From CAYJPV01 sp964372095 (GTDB taxonomy: Bacteria; Acidobacteriota; Vicinamibacteria; Vicinamibacterales; JAKQTR01), in the NCBI GenBank assembly GCA_964372095.1, contig CAYJPV010000011.1, forward strand, positions 79,203 through 143,202: a DNA stretch of 64,000 bases, written 5' to 3'. The position numbers were made by a program, and so were the translations under genes. This document shows, piece by piece, positions 23,956 to 33,024 of this stretch. Within the stretch, counting starts at the first letter, position 1. Every line of letters begins with the position of its first letter. Below the pieces are notes generated by a model. It was given only the letters and a program-made list of their open reading frames with translations, did not search any database and was not told where the DNA came from.

Positions 23956-25941
23956 CTACACGCCGTTCCCCACGCGGAAACCCGCGTCCACGGCTTGCCG
24001 GACTCGCTGCGGCGTCTGGCTGTCCCCAATCACGTGCAGCTCGGGCCCCCGCCCCTCCAGCTCGCTCTCCAGCGGGTTGTACGCCTGCGAACCGATGGCG
24101 TACACCACGGTCTCGGCCTCCACGAACGCCGGCGGCTGACCTTCGGCGGTAACCCGCACGCCCGTCGGCGTGACCTCCTCGACCCGCGCATTGACGAACA
24201 TCCGGATGCCGGCCTCGGTCAGGCGGTCCATCAGGACCCAGCGATTCCAGAAGTCCACGTCCAGCGCCACCTGCGGCCGAATCTCGACAATGGCGACCTC
24301 GTGACCACGCTCGGCGAGAAACTCCGCGGTTTCACTCCCGTTGCAGCCTCCGCCGATGACGACCACGCGCCGACCGGCCTGATGTTTGCCGGTCAGGACA
24401 CCCACGCACGTGGTCACGTGGGGCAGGTCGATGCCAGGAATCACCGGCTTGACCGGGCGCGCGCCCGTCGCCAGCACCACGACGTCGGGGTGCTCCGCCA
24501 GCACGGCGTCCGCTGTGGCCGTCACCCCCAGCTTCAGCTCCACGTGCTGCTTCCGCAACTGTGTCTCGAGGAACGTCGTGAACGTCCGCCACTCTCCTTT
24601 GTGTGGCGGCAACTCCGCGTACAGCAGCTGCCCGCCCAGGACCGGCTTCCGCTCGTACAGCGTGACGCGGTGTCCCCGGGACCCGGCGACCCTGGCCGCT
24701 TCCATCCCCGCCGGGCCACCGCCGACCACGACGACGTGCTTCGCCGCCCGCGCCGGCTCGACCACGTACACCGACTCCATGCCCGCACGGGCGTTGACCG
24801 AGCACCCGATGGGCCGGCGTGACCCGGCGAGGTCGCTCCAGCAGTTGCAGCACCCGGTGCAGAGGCGAATATCTTCGAGGCGGCCGGCCTGCGCCTTGTT
24901 CGGCCACTCAGGATCGGCCATGAGCGGGGTACAGATGCCGATGATGTCCGCGCGGCCGTCCTCGAGAATCCGTTCAGCCAGCTCAGGATCGGTGATGCGA
25001 ATGTTGGCAGACACCGGCACCCGCGCCACCTGCTTGAGCGCCTCCGACGCGTACACGAACGCACCCCGCGGCACACTCATCTGGTTCACGGGCGTTCGGG
25101 TCTCGTACCAGCCCGGCATGACGTCAATTGCATGCACGCCAGCGTCCTCCAGCATCGGCACGAGTTCCCGGTAGTCCGGCGGTGTCATGCCTCCCGGCAG
25201 CAGGTCGTCACCGTTGATCCGCACGAGGAGCGGAAACTGCCGGCCGATGGCGTCCTTGACGGCGCCGACGGTCTCGAGGAGCATGCGCGCCCGGTTGGCC
25301 AGGCTACCGCCGTAGTCGTCGGTGCGGTGGTTCGTCAGCGGCGACAGGAACCGGCTCAGCAAGTTCCCGCCGAGCGCCTGCAACTGCACGGCATCGAACC
25401 CGGCCTTGACGGCGCGGCGTGCCGCCGCCGCCACGTCCTGCTGAATTCGCCGGAGTTCATCAACGGTGGCCGGCCGCCCTTCCTTGATGAACGAGAGGCC
25501 CTCGAGGTCCGGGCGGTACTGTGGCCCCTGCAGCCGCACCCCCGACGGCGACAGTTCAAGCGCCGCGGTTCCGTATCCACCCGGGGCCCAGAATCCGTAG
25601 ACGGCCAGCTGCACGCAGGCCTTGCAGTCGTGCTCGTGGAGTGTGCGGGTGAACGTCTCCAGCCGTGGAATGTAGAAGTCGTGGTTGATCGTGATGTGGC
25701 CCTTCTGGGCCACGCTCTCGTCGGGCACGTAGCCGCTCCTGCTCGCCCGCCCCGGATACAGCGCCTGCAGATTGATCGTGATCATCGCAGCGCCGCCCCG
25801 GGCTCGCTCCGCAAAGAAGGCGTTGTACCGCGCGCCGCCCTCGAAGTCGTAGAGGGTCGTGATGGGTGTCATCACGACCCGGTTCTTCAGCGTGAGCGAA
25901 CCAATCGTCACCGGCTGAAACAGTCTGGTCAGTTGCGCCAT
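23956..25941 (-). CDS. Old Yellow Enzyme / 2,4-dienoyl-CoA reductase-like FMN-[4Fe-4S]-FAD oxidoreductase 1
   Basis: This 661-residue protein starts LFQPVTIGSLTLKNRVVMTP and has an FMN barrel (residues 1-330), an iron-sulfur segment CTGCCNCW with a later Cys, and a C-terminal FAD/NAD(P)H-binding half (VVVVGGGPAGMEAARVAGSRG, VVVIGGGCNGSETAEFL). This is the layout of FadH, trimethylamine dehydrogenase and bile-acid reductases. They pass hydride from NAD(P)H through FAD and the cluster to FMN and reduce activated C=C bonds or demethylate amines. Two unusual points: the cluster spacing is C-x2-C-x2-C, and the usual active-site His pair (HGAHG) is replaced by QLQALGG. A GAGGAGG site fixes the ATG at 25941. 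Confidence 0.9.
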   Translation of the reverse strand: MAQLTRLFQPVTIGSLTLKNRVVMTPITTLYDFEGGARYNAFFAERARGGAAMITINLQALYPGRASRSGYVPDESVAQKGHITINHDFYIPRLETFTRTLHEHDCKACVQLAVYGFWAPGGYGTAALELSPSGVRLQGPQYRPDLEGLSFIKEGRPATVDELRRIQQDVAAAARRAVKAGFDAVQLQALGGNLLSRFLSPLTNHRTDDYGGSLANRARMLLETVGAVKDAIGRQFPLLVRINGDDLLPGGMTPPDYRELVPMLEDAGVHAIDVMPGWYETRTPVNQMSVPRGAFVYASEALKQVARVPVSANIRITDPELAERILEDGRADIIGICTPLMADPEWPNKAQAGRLEDIRLCTGCCNCWSDLAGSRRPIGCSVNARAGMESVYVVEPARAAKHVVVVGGGPAGMEAARVAGSRGHRVTLYERKPVLGGQLLYAELPPHKGEWRTFTTFLETQLRKQHVELKLGVTATADAVLAEHPDVVVLATGARPVKPVIPGIDLPHVTTCVGVLTGKHQAGRRVVVIGGGCNGSETAEFLAERGHEVAIVEIRPQVALDVDFWNRWVLMDRLTEAGIRMFVNARVEEVTPTGVRVTAEGQPPAFVEAETVVYAIGSQAYNPLESELEGRGPELHVIGDSQTPQRVRQAVDAGFRVGNGV

Positions 25942-25966
25942 TGGGAGCCTCCTCGAACGGACTTCG

Positions 25967-26893
25967 TTACCTGCTGAAGAACTCCAACCACACGTCGTTC
26001 GGCCCGCGCACGGTGGCGGCCACCACGCGCCCGTGGACGGGCGCGTCATACTCGACGGGACCAGCCACGACGGCGAAGCCCGCATCGCCAACCCGCCGCA
26101 GCAACTCGCCAAGGTTGGCGGTCTCGAACGCCATCGCGAACAGACCAAGATTGGCAGGATGCACCACCGGCGCCAGACTCGCCCCGGGCGCGGAACTGGC
26201 GATCAGTTCCACGGCGGGAGTCTTCGTGTGCGGTTGGTACATCAGGTTCAGCCGCGACCTCGTCCCGGGCGGCAGGGCCACGACCTCGTCGATCAGGCCG
26301 GCGGGCAGGTCCGCGTCGAAGACGCTCGTGTAGCCGAGCAGGTCGGTATAGAACGGCGCGCACGACTCCATCGAGGGCACGTACTGGGCCACGTCGACCA
26401 TCGTTCCGAACCGGCCCCGGATGACGGGCTTCGGTTCGGACAGGCGTTCGATCAGGGCGACGGGCATCTTGTTCGGACCGATCAGGATGACTTCGGCCAC
26501 CGTCACCTTGGCCCAGTCGGCGGTGTACACCACGGGTGCCGAGACGAACGTGTGGCCCCGCTGCCGCAGGTCTTCGTAGATACCGGCGAGATCCTTGGCT
26601 CGGAACGCGATATCCAGCAGGCCATAGTCGTAGGTACGCGCCCCATCGCGGATGTAGCGGCCCGAGTTCGGCGACACCGCCACCAACTCGACGAGCGTGC
26701 TCTGCTCGCCATTGCCCAGGCACACGGACCGGGCCGTCGTACCGGCTGGCATGCCCCAGAGACGCTGGAACGAATCGGCTGCCAGGCTGACGTCCGACAC
26801 CACCGTCATCTCGAGCGTGTCGCGGAAGAACGCGACGGACTCGTCGATGTCGCGCACACTGACCTTGATCCGGTCGATTCCGTTCGTCACCAT
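25967..26893 (-). CDS. VOC superfamily protein with two glyoxalase-like domains
   Basis: This 308-residue cytoplasmic protein has two vicinal-oxygen-chelate modules, residues about 5-150 (IDRIKVSVRDIDESVAFFRD) and 165-305 (VDVAQYVPSMESCAPFYTDL). Enzymes with this fold bind a metal and act as extradiol dioxygenases, glyoxalases, epimerases or isomerases. Metal ligands are not obvious, since the usual first His is Lys or Ala here. It lies 25 bp upstream of reductase 1 on the same strand, so the two are one operon. AGAGGAG precedes the ATG. Confidence 0.8.
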   Translation of the reverse strand: MVTNGIDRIKVSVRDIDESVAFFRDTLEMTVVSDVSLAADSFQRLWGMPAGTTARSVCLGNGEQSTLVELVAVSPNSGRYIRDGARTYDYGLLDIAFRAKDLAGIYEDLRQRGHTFVSAPVVYTADWAKVTVAEVILIGPNKMPVALIERLSEPKPVIRGRFGTMVDVAQYVPSMESCAPFYTDLLGYTSVFDADLPAGLIDEVVALPPGTRSRLNLMYQPHTKTPAVELIASSAPGASLAPVVHPANLGLFAMAFETANLGELLRRVGDAGFAVVAGPVEYDAPVHGRVVAATVRGPNDVWLEFFSR

Positions 26894-26979
26894 GATTCGG
26901 CTCCTCTGCTGCGGCGCAGCATCGATCTCCGGGCGTTGGCTCGGCAGTTGCCGCCCGTCCGGGCTAGAATGACGTCGAG

Positions 26980-27774
26980 ATGGCTATCGTATTGATGCGC
27001 GGCGGCGGCGATCTGGCGACGGGCGTGGCGCTCAGGCTGCACCGCGCAGGCATCAGCGTGCTGATTACGGAACTGCCCAAACCCCTGGCCGTCCGGCGGG
27101 CTGTCGCGTTCTGCGAGGCGGTCTACGAGGGGACGTGGACAGTCGAGGGCGTGACGGCTCAACGGGCAGGCACGGTCTCGGAGGCGATCGCCGCCTTTGA
27201 CCGCGGTACGATTCCCGTCCTCGTCGCTCCGGACCTCCTCCAGCACCCCGCTCTGGACATCGCCTCCATCGTCGATGCGCGCCTGATCAAGTGCGCGCCG
27301 GACACCGACTGCGCCGCGGCCGCGCTCGTCATTGGGCTGGGTCCGGGTTTCACCGCTGGCCGGGACTGCCACGCCATCGTTGAGACGCAGCGCGGAAGCA
27401 TGTTCGGCCGTGTGTACTGGTCGGGGTCGGCCATCAGCGACACCGCGACGCCCGCGGGTGACCCTCGCCGCGTGCTGCGCGCACCGGCGAGTGGTGTCGT
27501 CGTCGGTCACGCCGAGATCGGCGAAGTGGTCGCGGAAGGGCAACTGCTGGCCGACGTCGGCGGCGTCCCGGTGCGAAGTCCTTTCGCCGGCGTCGTACGG
27601 GGTCTCATCAGACCTGGCCTGTGGGTCACGGGCGACACCAAGATCGGGGACGTCGACCCGGGCGGCGTCCGGGACACGAGCTTCCTGGTGTCGGACAAGG
27701 CGCTGGGGGTGGGCGGCGGCGTGCTGGAAGCCCTGCTCACGCGAGCAGACATCCGCGCCCGCCTCTGGAGCTGA
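26980..27774 (+). CDS. yqeB: YqeB family selenium-dependent molybdenum hydroxylase maturation protein
   Basis: This 264-residue protein begins VLMRGGGDLATGVALRLHRA, the nucleotide-binding-like start of the YqeB/EF2563 family. GPGFTAGRDCHAIVETQRG and LRAPASGVVVGHAEIGEVVAEGQL follow; the last part resembles a lipoyl-like hammerhead. Comparative genomics links YqeB to organisms with selenium-dependent molybdenum hydroxylases, where Se is a labile ligand of Mo. Its biochemical step is not settled. The next gene, starting two bases after its stop, is a YqeC-MocA fusion, a partner set in the same trait. A three-subunit molybdenum hydroxylase lies 10 kb downstream. Confidence 0.85.
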   Translation: MAIVLMRGGGDLATGVALRLHRAGISVLITELPKPLAVRRAVAFCEAVYEGTWTVEGVTAQRAGTVSEAIAAFDRGTIPVLVAPDLLQHPALDIASIVDARLIKCAPDTDCAAAALVIGLGPGFTAGRDCHAIVETQRGSMFGRVYWSGSAISDTATPAGDPRRVLRAPASGVVVGHAEIGEVVAEGQLLADVGGVPVRSPFAGVVRGLIRPGLWVTGDTKIGDVDPGGVRDTSFLVSDKALGVGGGVLEALLTRADIRARLWS

Positions 27775-27775
27775 C

Positions 27776-29146
27776 GTGCGTTCGCTCGCCGAAGCTCTTG
27801 GCATCACCCGCCGCTCCTCCGTGGCCTTTGTCGGTGCTGGCGGCAAGACCACGGCTCTCATGCTCGCGTCCCGTTCGTCTGCACCTTGCTTCGCCGCCGC
27901 CACCAGCCACCTGGGCGATTGGCAGACGACCTTCGCGGACCGTCATGTCATGTGGCCGGCCCAGGTCGAGGAACTGGCCCCCGGGCGTGAAATGCTCGAC
28001 GGCATCACGCTGTTCACCGGACTCCCGGACCTTCAACCACACCGTATCCGCGGACTGACGGTCGAACAGGCCGCCGTCCTCTGCCGCAGGGCCCGGGCGG
28101 GAGGATGGCCGATTTTCATCGAGGCCGACGGATCACGCTGCCGTCCCCTGAAGGCGCCTGCCGCGCACGAACCGCCCATCCCGCCGTGCGTGGACCTCGT
28201 CGTCACCGTCGCCGGCCTCCGCGGCCTGGGCGACCCGCTCGACGAACATCACGTTCACAGACCGGACCAGTTCCTTGCCCTTGCCGGCTGTCGTCACGGC
28301 ACAGTGGTCACGGCCGAACTCCTGGCCCGCGTGCTCATTCACCCCGACGGTGGCCGGAAGAACGTGCCCCCTGGTGCACGCCACCTCATCCTGCTGAACC
28401 AGGCAGACGACCAGGAACGGCGAGACCAGGCTTCACACCTGGCTTCGTTGCTCGTCCCGCACGTGCACGCGGTGGTTATCGCCAGCCTCGCTCCCCCGCA
28501 GCGCGTGCCTGGCACGGAGGCACAGATCCACGGCGTGTACAGACGTGTGGCCGGTGTCGTCCTCGCCGCTGGTTCGTCTTCCCGCCTCGGACGCCCCAAA
28601 CAACTGCTCGACTACTGCGGCCGGCCGTTCGTGCGGGCTGTCGTGGAAACGGCCGTCGCAGCAGGCCTGGCACCCATCTGCGTGGTCACCGGCGCCCACG
28701 CTGACGACGTCGTGGCCGCCCTCGCTGGCCTGCCCGTCTCCATCGTGCAGAACGACGCCTGGCGCGAAGGACAGGCGTCGTCCATCAGGGCCGGCGTCGC
28801 TGCGCTGCCGGCCGACGTGGCCGGCGGCGTCTTCCTGATGGCCGACCAGCCGCATACTCCCGCCGAACTCATCCGTGCGCTGATCGGCGCTCACGTCAGC
28901 GATCACCACGTGTTCGTGGCACCAACGGTGGGCGGCGTGCGCACCAGCCCTGTCCTGTGCGATCGATCCGCTTTCCCGGACCTTCTCGCGCTGACCGGCG
29001 ATGCCGGCGGCCGCGATGTCATCGCTCGACGCCTCGCGGGCACGCCCGGCGCGGGCACGTTATGTCTCGTGCCCTGGCCGGACGCCCGCATCCTGCTCGA
29101 CGTCGACACGGAAGAGGACTACCGCCGCCTGCGCGGCTCCTCCTGA
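27776..29146 (+). CDS. YqeC - MocA-like nucleotidyltransferase fusion
   Basis: This 456-residue protein joins two normally separate proteins. Residues 1-255 match YqeC, with SVAFVGAGGKTTALMLASR as a P-loop-like start and IFIEADGSRCRPLKAPAAHE. Residues about 262-455 match the MobA-like MocA family, with VVLAAGSSSRLGRPKQLLD and a DQPHTP segment. MocA adds CMP to molybdopterin to make the cytosine dinucleotide cofactor used by xanthine-oxidase-family enzymes. YqeC is tied to selenium-dependent molybdenum hydroxylases. The GTG start at 27776 is supported by GGAG five bases upstream and by its coupling to yqeB. Cofactor made here most probably serves the enzyme encoded at 38983-42751. Confidence 0.88.
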   Translation: MRSLAEALGITRRSSVAFVGAGGKTTALMLASRSSAPCFAAATSHLGDWQTTFADRHVMWPAQVEELAPGREMLDGITLFTGLPDLQPHRIRGLTVEQAAVLCRRARAGGWPIFIEADGSRCRPLKAPAAHEPPIPPCVDLVVTVAGLRGLGDPLDEHHVHRPDQFLALAGCRHGTVVTAELLARVLIHPDGGRKNVPPGARHLILLNQADDQERRDQASHLASLLVPHVHAVVIASLAPPQRVPGTEAQIHGVYRRVAGVVLAAGSSSRLGRPKQLLDYCGRPFVRAVVETAVAAGLAPICVVTGAHADDVVAALAGLPVSIVQNDAWREGQASSIRAGVAALPADVAGGVFLMADQPHTPAELIRALIGAHVSDHHVFVAPTVGGVRTSPVLCDRSAFPDLLALTGDAGGRDVIARRLAGTPGAGTLCLVPWPDARILLDVDTEEDYRRLRGSS

Positions 29147-29148
29147 GA

Positions 29149-31221
29149 TCAGATCGTGAGCGCCAGCTCGGCGGCGCTGTGCGTGGCGCCGTAGACGTAG
29201 CCGAGTTTGTCGCTCATGGCATCGCCAATCACATGCACCTCCGGAACCTTGCCCCGCAGTTCCGTGGCAAGCCGGTCGTTCTTCTTGTGCTTGTTGACCA
29301 CTAGCACGCTGTCGCACGGGATGGTCTCCTTCTTCCCGTCCGGACCGGTGATGGTGACACCGTCTTTCGAGATCTCCTCGAAGGTCACGCCGGGCACCAC
29401 ACGAATGCCCTTGCGCTCGAGGTAACCACCCGGGAACGCCAGTTTGAGCAACCACTGAATATCGACGCCTTCGAACGGCACCGGGACGTCATCGAGCACG
29501 GTGACGTCTTTCCCACGTTTGCTCAGGAACTCGGCGGCTTCGATCCCTGGCAGATCCGAGCCGATGACGACGATCCGCTTCCCGCCGGGCAGAAAGATCT
29601 TCGTGGCCGCAGACGTCATCTTCGCGCCGAGCCAGCTGAGCGCGGTCGCCGCCTGCTTCCGCTGCTCCTCGGTCGTCTGAACGTTCGCGCCTTTCTTCAC
29701 GGGCAGGTCCGGCTCAACGGCCTCGGCTCCCGGCGCCAGAATGACCACGTCCGGCTGTTCCTTTTCGACGACCTTCGCGGTGACGGCCTTGCCGAGGTGG
29801 CGCGTCACGCCCTGCTTCTTCAGCATCCGGTCGTACCAGGAGATGAACTCCGTCAGGTGGTCGTTCTCCTCACCCTTGATGAACATCGCCATACGCGTCG
29901 ATCCGCCGAGTTCCTTGTCCTGGTCCCAGATCGACACCTCGTGCCCGCGCAGCGACGCGACGCGGGCAGCTTCGAGGCCGGCCGGGCCCGCGCCTACCAC
30001 CATGACTTTCTTCTTCCGCGGCGCCGGCGTGATCGTCATGGTGGTTTCGTTGCCCGCAAACGGATTGCAGCGGCACTGCACGGGCTGGTAGGTCCACATG
30101 ATGTGGAGGCAGTGCAGGCAGCGGCTGCACAAACGGATTTCGTCTTCGCGGCCATCCCGCAGCTTCTGGGGGAATTCCGGATCGGCCATGAACTGCCGGC
30201 CGAAGACCGCCAGGTCCATCTTTCCGTCCTTGATGGCCTTGTCCGCCTCGGCGAACGACAGACGCCCCACGCCGGACACGGGAACCTCGACGGCCCGTTT
30301 CACCTGGGCCGTCTCGGGGATAAGCGCCCCGCCGTTGTCGATGCGCGCGGCGAATTCTTTCGCTTCCGGTGCGGTGTCGGGGTAGATCACGAGATCAGGG
30401 AAGGCGCACAACGTAAACGCGTTGTAGCCGTATCCCGAAGACTGGATGTAGTCGATTCCCGCCTGCTCGAGCCGCTTGGCGATCTCGCAGGCTTCTTCGT
30501 TGCTCGTGCCCAGCGGATCTCCCCACTCCTTGTTGCTCAGGCGAACGCCGACCACGAACGCCTTGCCGCACAGTTCGCGCACGCGCCGGATGATGCTCGT
30601 GCCGAATCGCGTGCGGTTGTCCATATTCTGACAGCCGAAGTCGTCGGTCCGTTTGTTCTGCCGTTTCGACAGGAAAGCGTTGCCCATGGCGTAATGCGCC
30701 AGGTGAATCTCGACGCCGTCGAATCCGGCCTCCTGACACCGCCTGGCCGCCTGGGCCCACATTTCGATCAGATCCAGCACCTCCTGACGGGTCATCTCCC
30801 GGGCCACTTCGAATAACCCGGGCTCAGACGGCGGATCGATGCTCGACGGGGCCTTCGGCTGTCCGCCCGACACCTTCGACGAATGGGCCGGGCCGGCATG
30901 CGTGATCTGGACGACACACGGCACGTCGTGCTTGTGGACCGCGGCGGCGAGATTCCGAAGCCCGGGGATGAACCGGTCGTCGTCCACTCTCACGTGCGGC
31001 ATCTGGCTCGCGCCCCACGGGAATTCGCAGATGCTCTCTTCGATGGTGATGAGGCCGGGGCCGTATTTGGCCAGTCCCTCGTACCACGCGCAGATCCGAT
31101 CGCCGCATGACCCGTCAGGCTCCGCATACAGGAACCACTGGCCGGACTTGACGATCCGGTTCTTCAGCGTGAGTGAGCCCAGCTTCATGGGCTGAAAAAG
31201 TGAGGGGTAGGTACTCGCCAT
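29149..31221 (-). CDS. Old Yellow Enzyme / 2,4-dienoyl-CoA reductase-like oxidoreductase 2
   Basis: This 690-residue protein starts LFQPMKLGSLTLKNRIVKSG and has the same FMN barrel, iron-sulfur segment and FAD/NAD(P)H half as reductase 1. The barrel keeps the active-site His pair (EIHLAHYAMGNAFLSK). The cluster segment CSRCLHC with a Cys 11 residues later has the same shortened C-x2-C-x2-C spacing as reductase 1. The second half contains MVVGAGPAGLEAARVASLRG and IVVIGSDLPGIEAAEFLSKR, with about 30 extra residues between them. It would reduce an activated double bond, for example an enoate or dienoyl-CoA. It is the last gene of the 19-gene minus-strand run and ends two bases from the convergent yqeC-mocA gene. 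CCAGGAGG precedes the ATG. Confidence 0.9.
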   Translation of the reverse strand: MASTYPSLFQPMKLGSLTLKNRIVKSGQWFLYAEPDGSCGDRICAWYEGLAKYGPGLITIEESICEFPWGASQMPHVRVDDDRFIPGLRNLAAAVHKHDVPCVVQITHAGPAHSSKVSGGQPKAPSSIDPPSEPGLFEVAREMTRQEVLDLIEMWAQAARRCQEAGFDGVEIHLAHYAMGNAFLSKRQNKRTDDFGCQNMDNRTRFGTSIIRRVRELCGKAFVVGVRLSNKEWGDPLGTSNEEACEIAKRLEQAGIDYIQSSGYGYNAFTLCAFPDLVIYPDTAPEAKEFAARIDNGGALIPETAQVKRAVEVPVSGVGRLSFAEADKAIKDGKMDLAVFGRQFMADPEFPQKLRDGREDEIRLCSRCLHCLHIMWTYQPVQCRCNPFAGNETTMTITPAPRKKKVMVVGAGPAGLEAARVASLRGHEVSIWDQDKELGGSTRMAMFIKGEENDHLTEFISWYDRMLKKQGVTRHLGKAVTAKVVEKEQPDVVILAPGAEAVEPDLPVKKGANVQTTEEQRKQAATALSWLGAKMTSAATKIFLPGGKRIVVIGSDLPGIEAAEFLSKRGKDVTVLDDVPVPFEGVDIQWLLKLAFPGGYLERKGIRVVPGVTFEEISKDGVTITGPDGKKETIPCDSVLVVNKHKKNDRLATELRGKVPEVHVIGDAMSDKLGYVYGATHSAAELALTI

Positions 31222-31295
31222 CTTGCCTCCTGGGACGCCCGGCCGGCGGCCGGCGCGCGATGAATGCCACAACCGACAAAGAGAGCTCTCGACGG

Positions 31296-32489
31296 TCAGA
31301 ACGTCGATTCGATTAGCTGCGCGATGCTGATCCGCTGCGCCTCATTCGTGCCTTCGTAGATGGGGGTGACGCGCTGATCGCGGAAACACTTCTCGGTGAC
31401 AGACCCTTTGCAGTAACCCATGCCGCCGAGCACCTGCAACGCGTCGCTCGTCACACGATTGGCCGTCTCTGACGCGAACACCTTGACGGCCCGCGACAGC
31501 CGCACATCCATCTGGTCGTGGGTGTCCGAGTACGCGGCGGTGCGGTACATGAACGAGCGGGCCGCCTCGAGGCCGATGTACATGTCGGCGATCTTCGCCT
31601 GGATGAGCTGGTGCCTGATCAGCGGCTGGCCGAGCACCTCGCGCGTCTTCGCCCAGGTGACGGCCTCTTCGTATGCGGCGCGTGCGCATCCCACCGCGAT
31701 GGCGGCGATCGCCGTGTCGTGGTCGTAGGGCGTCCGGCGTTTGCCTCCCGACATCGCCCGGCCACCCGACCCGATGGCGTTCGCCTTCGGCACCCGGACG
31801 TTGTCGAAGATCAGCGACCGCGTACTCGACAGGCGGTGGCCCATCTTGTCTTCCTCGGCGCCAATGGTCAGGCCCGGCACATCCGGCGGGATCACGAACG
31901 GCAGGGTCGAGGCCCACCCGGTCTTGTCGTTGACACGACAGAAGGCCAGGATCCAGCGGCTGAACGGCAGGCCGGCATTGCTGCAGAAGGACTTCGCGCC
32001 ATTGATCACCCAGTGGTCGCCGTCGGGCACCGCACGGGTCTTGAACACGAACTTCGCCGGATCGATCAGCAGCGCGCTGGTCACGCCACCGTCGGGCTCG
32101 GTCGTTGACAACGACGCCACACCACCCTCGCCGGCCATGATCTGCCCGATGAACGTCTCAGCCTCGGCGAAGGACCCGAGGTTGAGGAGCATCGTCAGCG
32201 AGACGTTGTTGACGTGCCACGTCACCGCGTATCCGGCGTCGGCAGCGGCCATTTCCTCGAGGATGACGATGGTGCTCACCGCGTCGAGTCCCATGCCGCC
32301 CATGTCGGCCGGGACGACCATCTGGTGGTACCCTTGCGCCAGGCTCCGCCGGTACACGTCGAGCGGCGCGCAATCTTCGGCCTTCGACTTCTGGTCGTAC
32401 TCCAGGGCGATGGGTTTGACCTCCCGGGTGACGAACTCCCGCACCATGTCCCGGAACATCAGTTGGGTCTCGTTCAGTTCGAAGTCCAT
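31296..32489 (-). CDS. acyl-CoA dehydrogenase
   Basis: This 397-residue protein has the three acyl-CoA dehydrogenase domains: an N-terminal helical part (MDFELNETQLMFRDMVREFV), a middle beta domain (SLSTTEPDGGVTSAL) and a C-terminal helical domain with QVLGGMGYCKGSVTEKCFRD. YEGTNEAQ places the catalytic Glu at residue 379, as in medium- and short-chain enzymes. It forms a 2,3-double bond in an acyl-CoA with FAD and passes electrons to ETF; no ETF genes are in the window. ATG at 32489 is preferred over upstream GTG codons. The position between reductase 2 and the tetraheme cytochrome fits a pathway with CoA thioesters. Confidence 0.93.
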   Translation of the reverse strand: MDFELNETQLMFRDMVREFVTREVKPIALEYDQKSKAEDCAPLDVYRRSLAQGYHQMVVPADMGGMGLDAVSTIVILEEMAAADAGYAVTWHVNNVSLTMLLNLGSFAEAETFIGQIMAGEGGVASLSTTEPDGGVTSALLIDPAKFVFKTRAVPDGDHWVINGAKSFCSNAGLPFSRWILAFCRVNDKTGWASTLPFVIPPDVPGLTIGAEEDKMGHRLSSTRSLIFDNVRVPKANAIGSGGRAMSGGKRRTPYDHDTAIAAIAVGCARAAYEEAVTWAKTREVLGQPLIRHQLIQAKIADMYIGLEAARSFMYRTAAYSDTHDQMDVRLSRAVKVFASETANRVTSDALQVLGGMGYCKGSVTEKCFRDQRVTPIYEGTNEAQRISIAQLIESTF

Positions 32490-32579
32490 GCCCGCCTCGT
32501 CCGCGCGTGTGGTGGTTGTTGAATGGATTGCGCTGGTCACGCCCGGCGCGCCACCCGGGGCGCGCCAGGCTGTCCGGCG

Positions 32580-32990
32580 TTACCGGCCCTGCGGACTCTT
32601 CGGGTGCACGTGGCACCCGATGCAGTCGGCAGGCGCCTCGAATGCCGAGGCGTGCGCAACCCGGCTGTGGCACATGCCGCACGGGTTGATCGCCACGGCG
32701 TGACCTTCGTGCGGCGCACCGTTGTAACCGTGGCATGGGCCGCACTGCGACGGTTTTGTGGGCACGGCCGCCACGACGGGGCTTCCCGCCGCCGTCTGAC
32801 GCGACGCCCCGATCATCCGTGAAGGCGCGTGGACGCTCGCCAGAGTGGCCGTGTCATGACACTCGCTGCAGTTGGTCTTCCGCCAGCCGGTGTGCCTGGA
32901 ACTGAGGTGCGGCGCGGAGGCGCCCATCAGGGTCGCGCACCACAGCACACCCACCAGGACGGCCACTCCGGGCTTTCTCGTTCGTGTCAT
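32580..32990 (-). CDS. small exported tetraheme c-type cytochrome
   Basis: This 136-residue protein has a Sec signal peptide (MGASA end near residue 26) and four CxxCH haem motifs: CSECH (41-45), CGPCH (83-87), CGMCH (104-108) and CIGCH (123-127). Additional His residues (for example 54, 94, 97, 113) can act as distal ligands. It is periplasmic. The next gene upstream encodes a Tat-exported flavoprotein of the fumarate reductase family, which suggests a split flavocytochrome c in which this protein feeds electrons to the flavin. It could also exchange electrons with the b/c-type cytochrome at 37816. Confidence 0.9.
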   Translation of the reverse strand: MTRTRKPGVAVLVGVLWCATLMGASAPHLSSRHTGWRKTNCSECHDTATLASVHAPSRMIGASRQTAAGSPVVAAVPTKPSQCGPCHGYNGAPHEGHAVAINPCGMCHSRVAHASAFEAPADCIGCHVHPKSPQGR

Positions 32991-33024
32991 TGTATGTCTC
33001 CACCAGACCTGATTGAGGTGGCGC

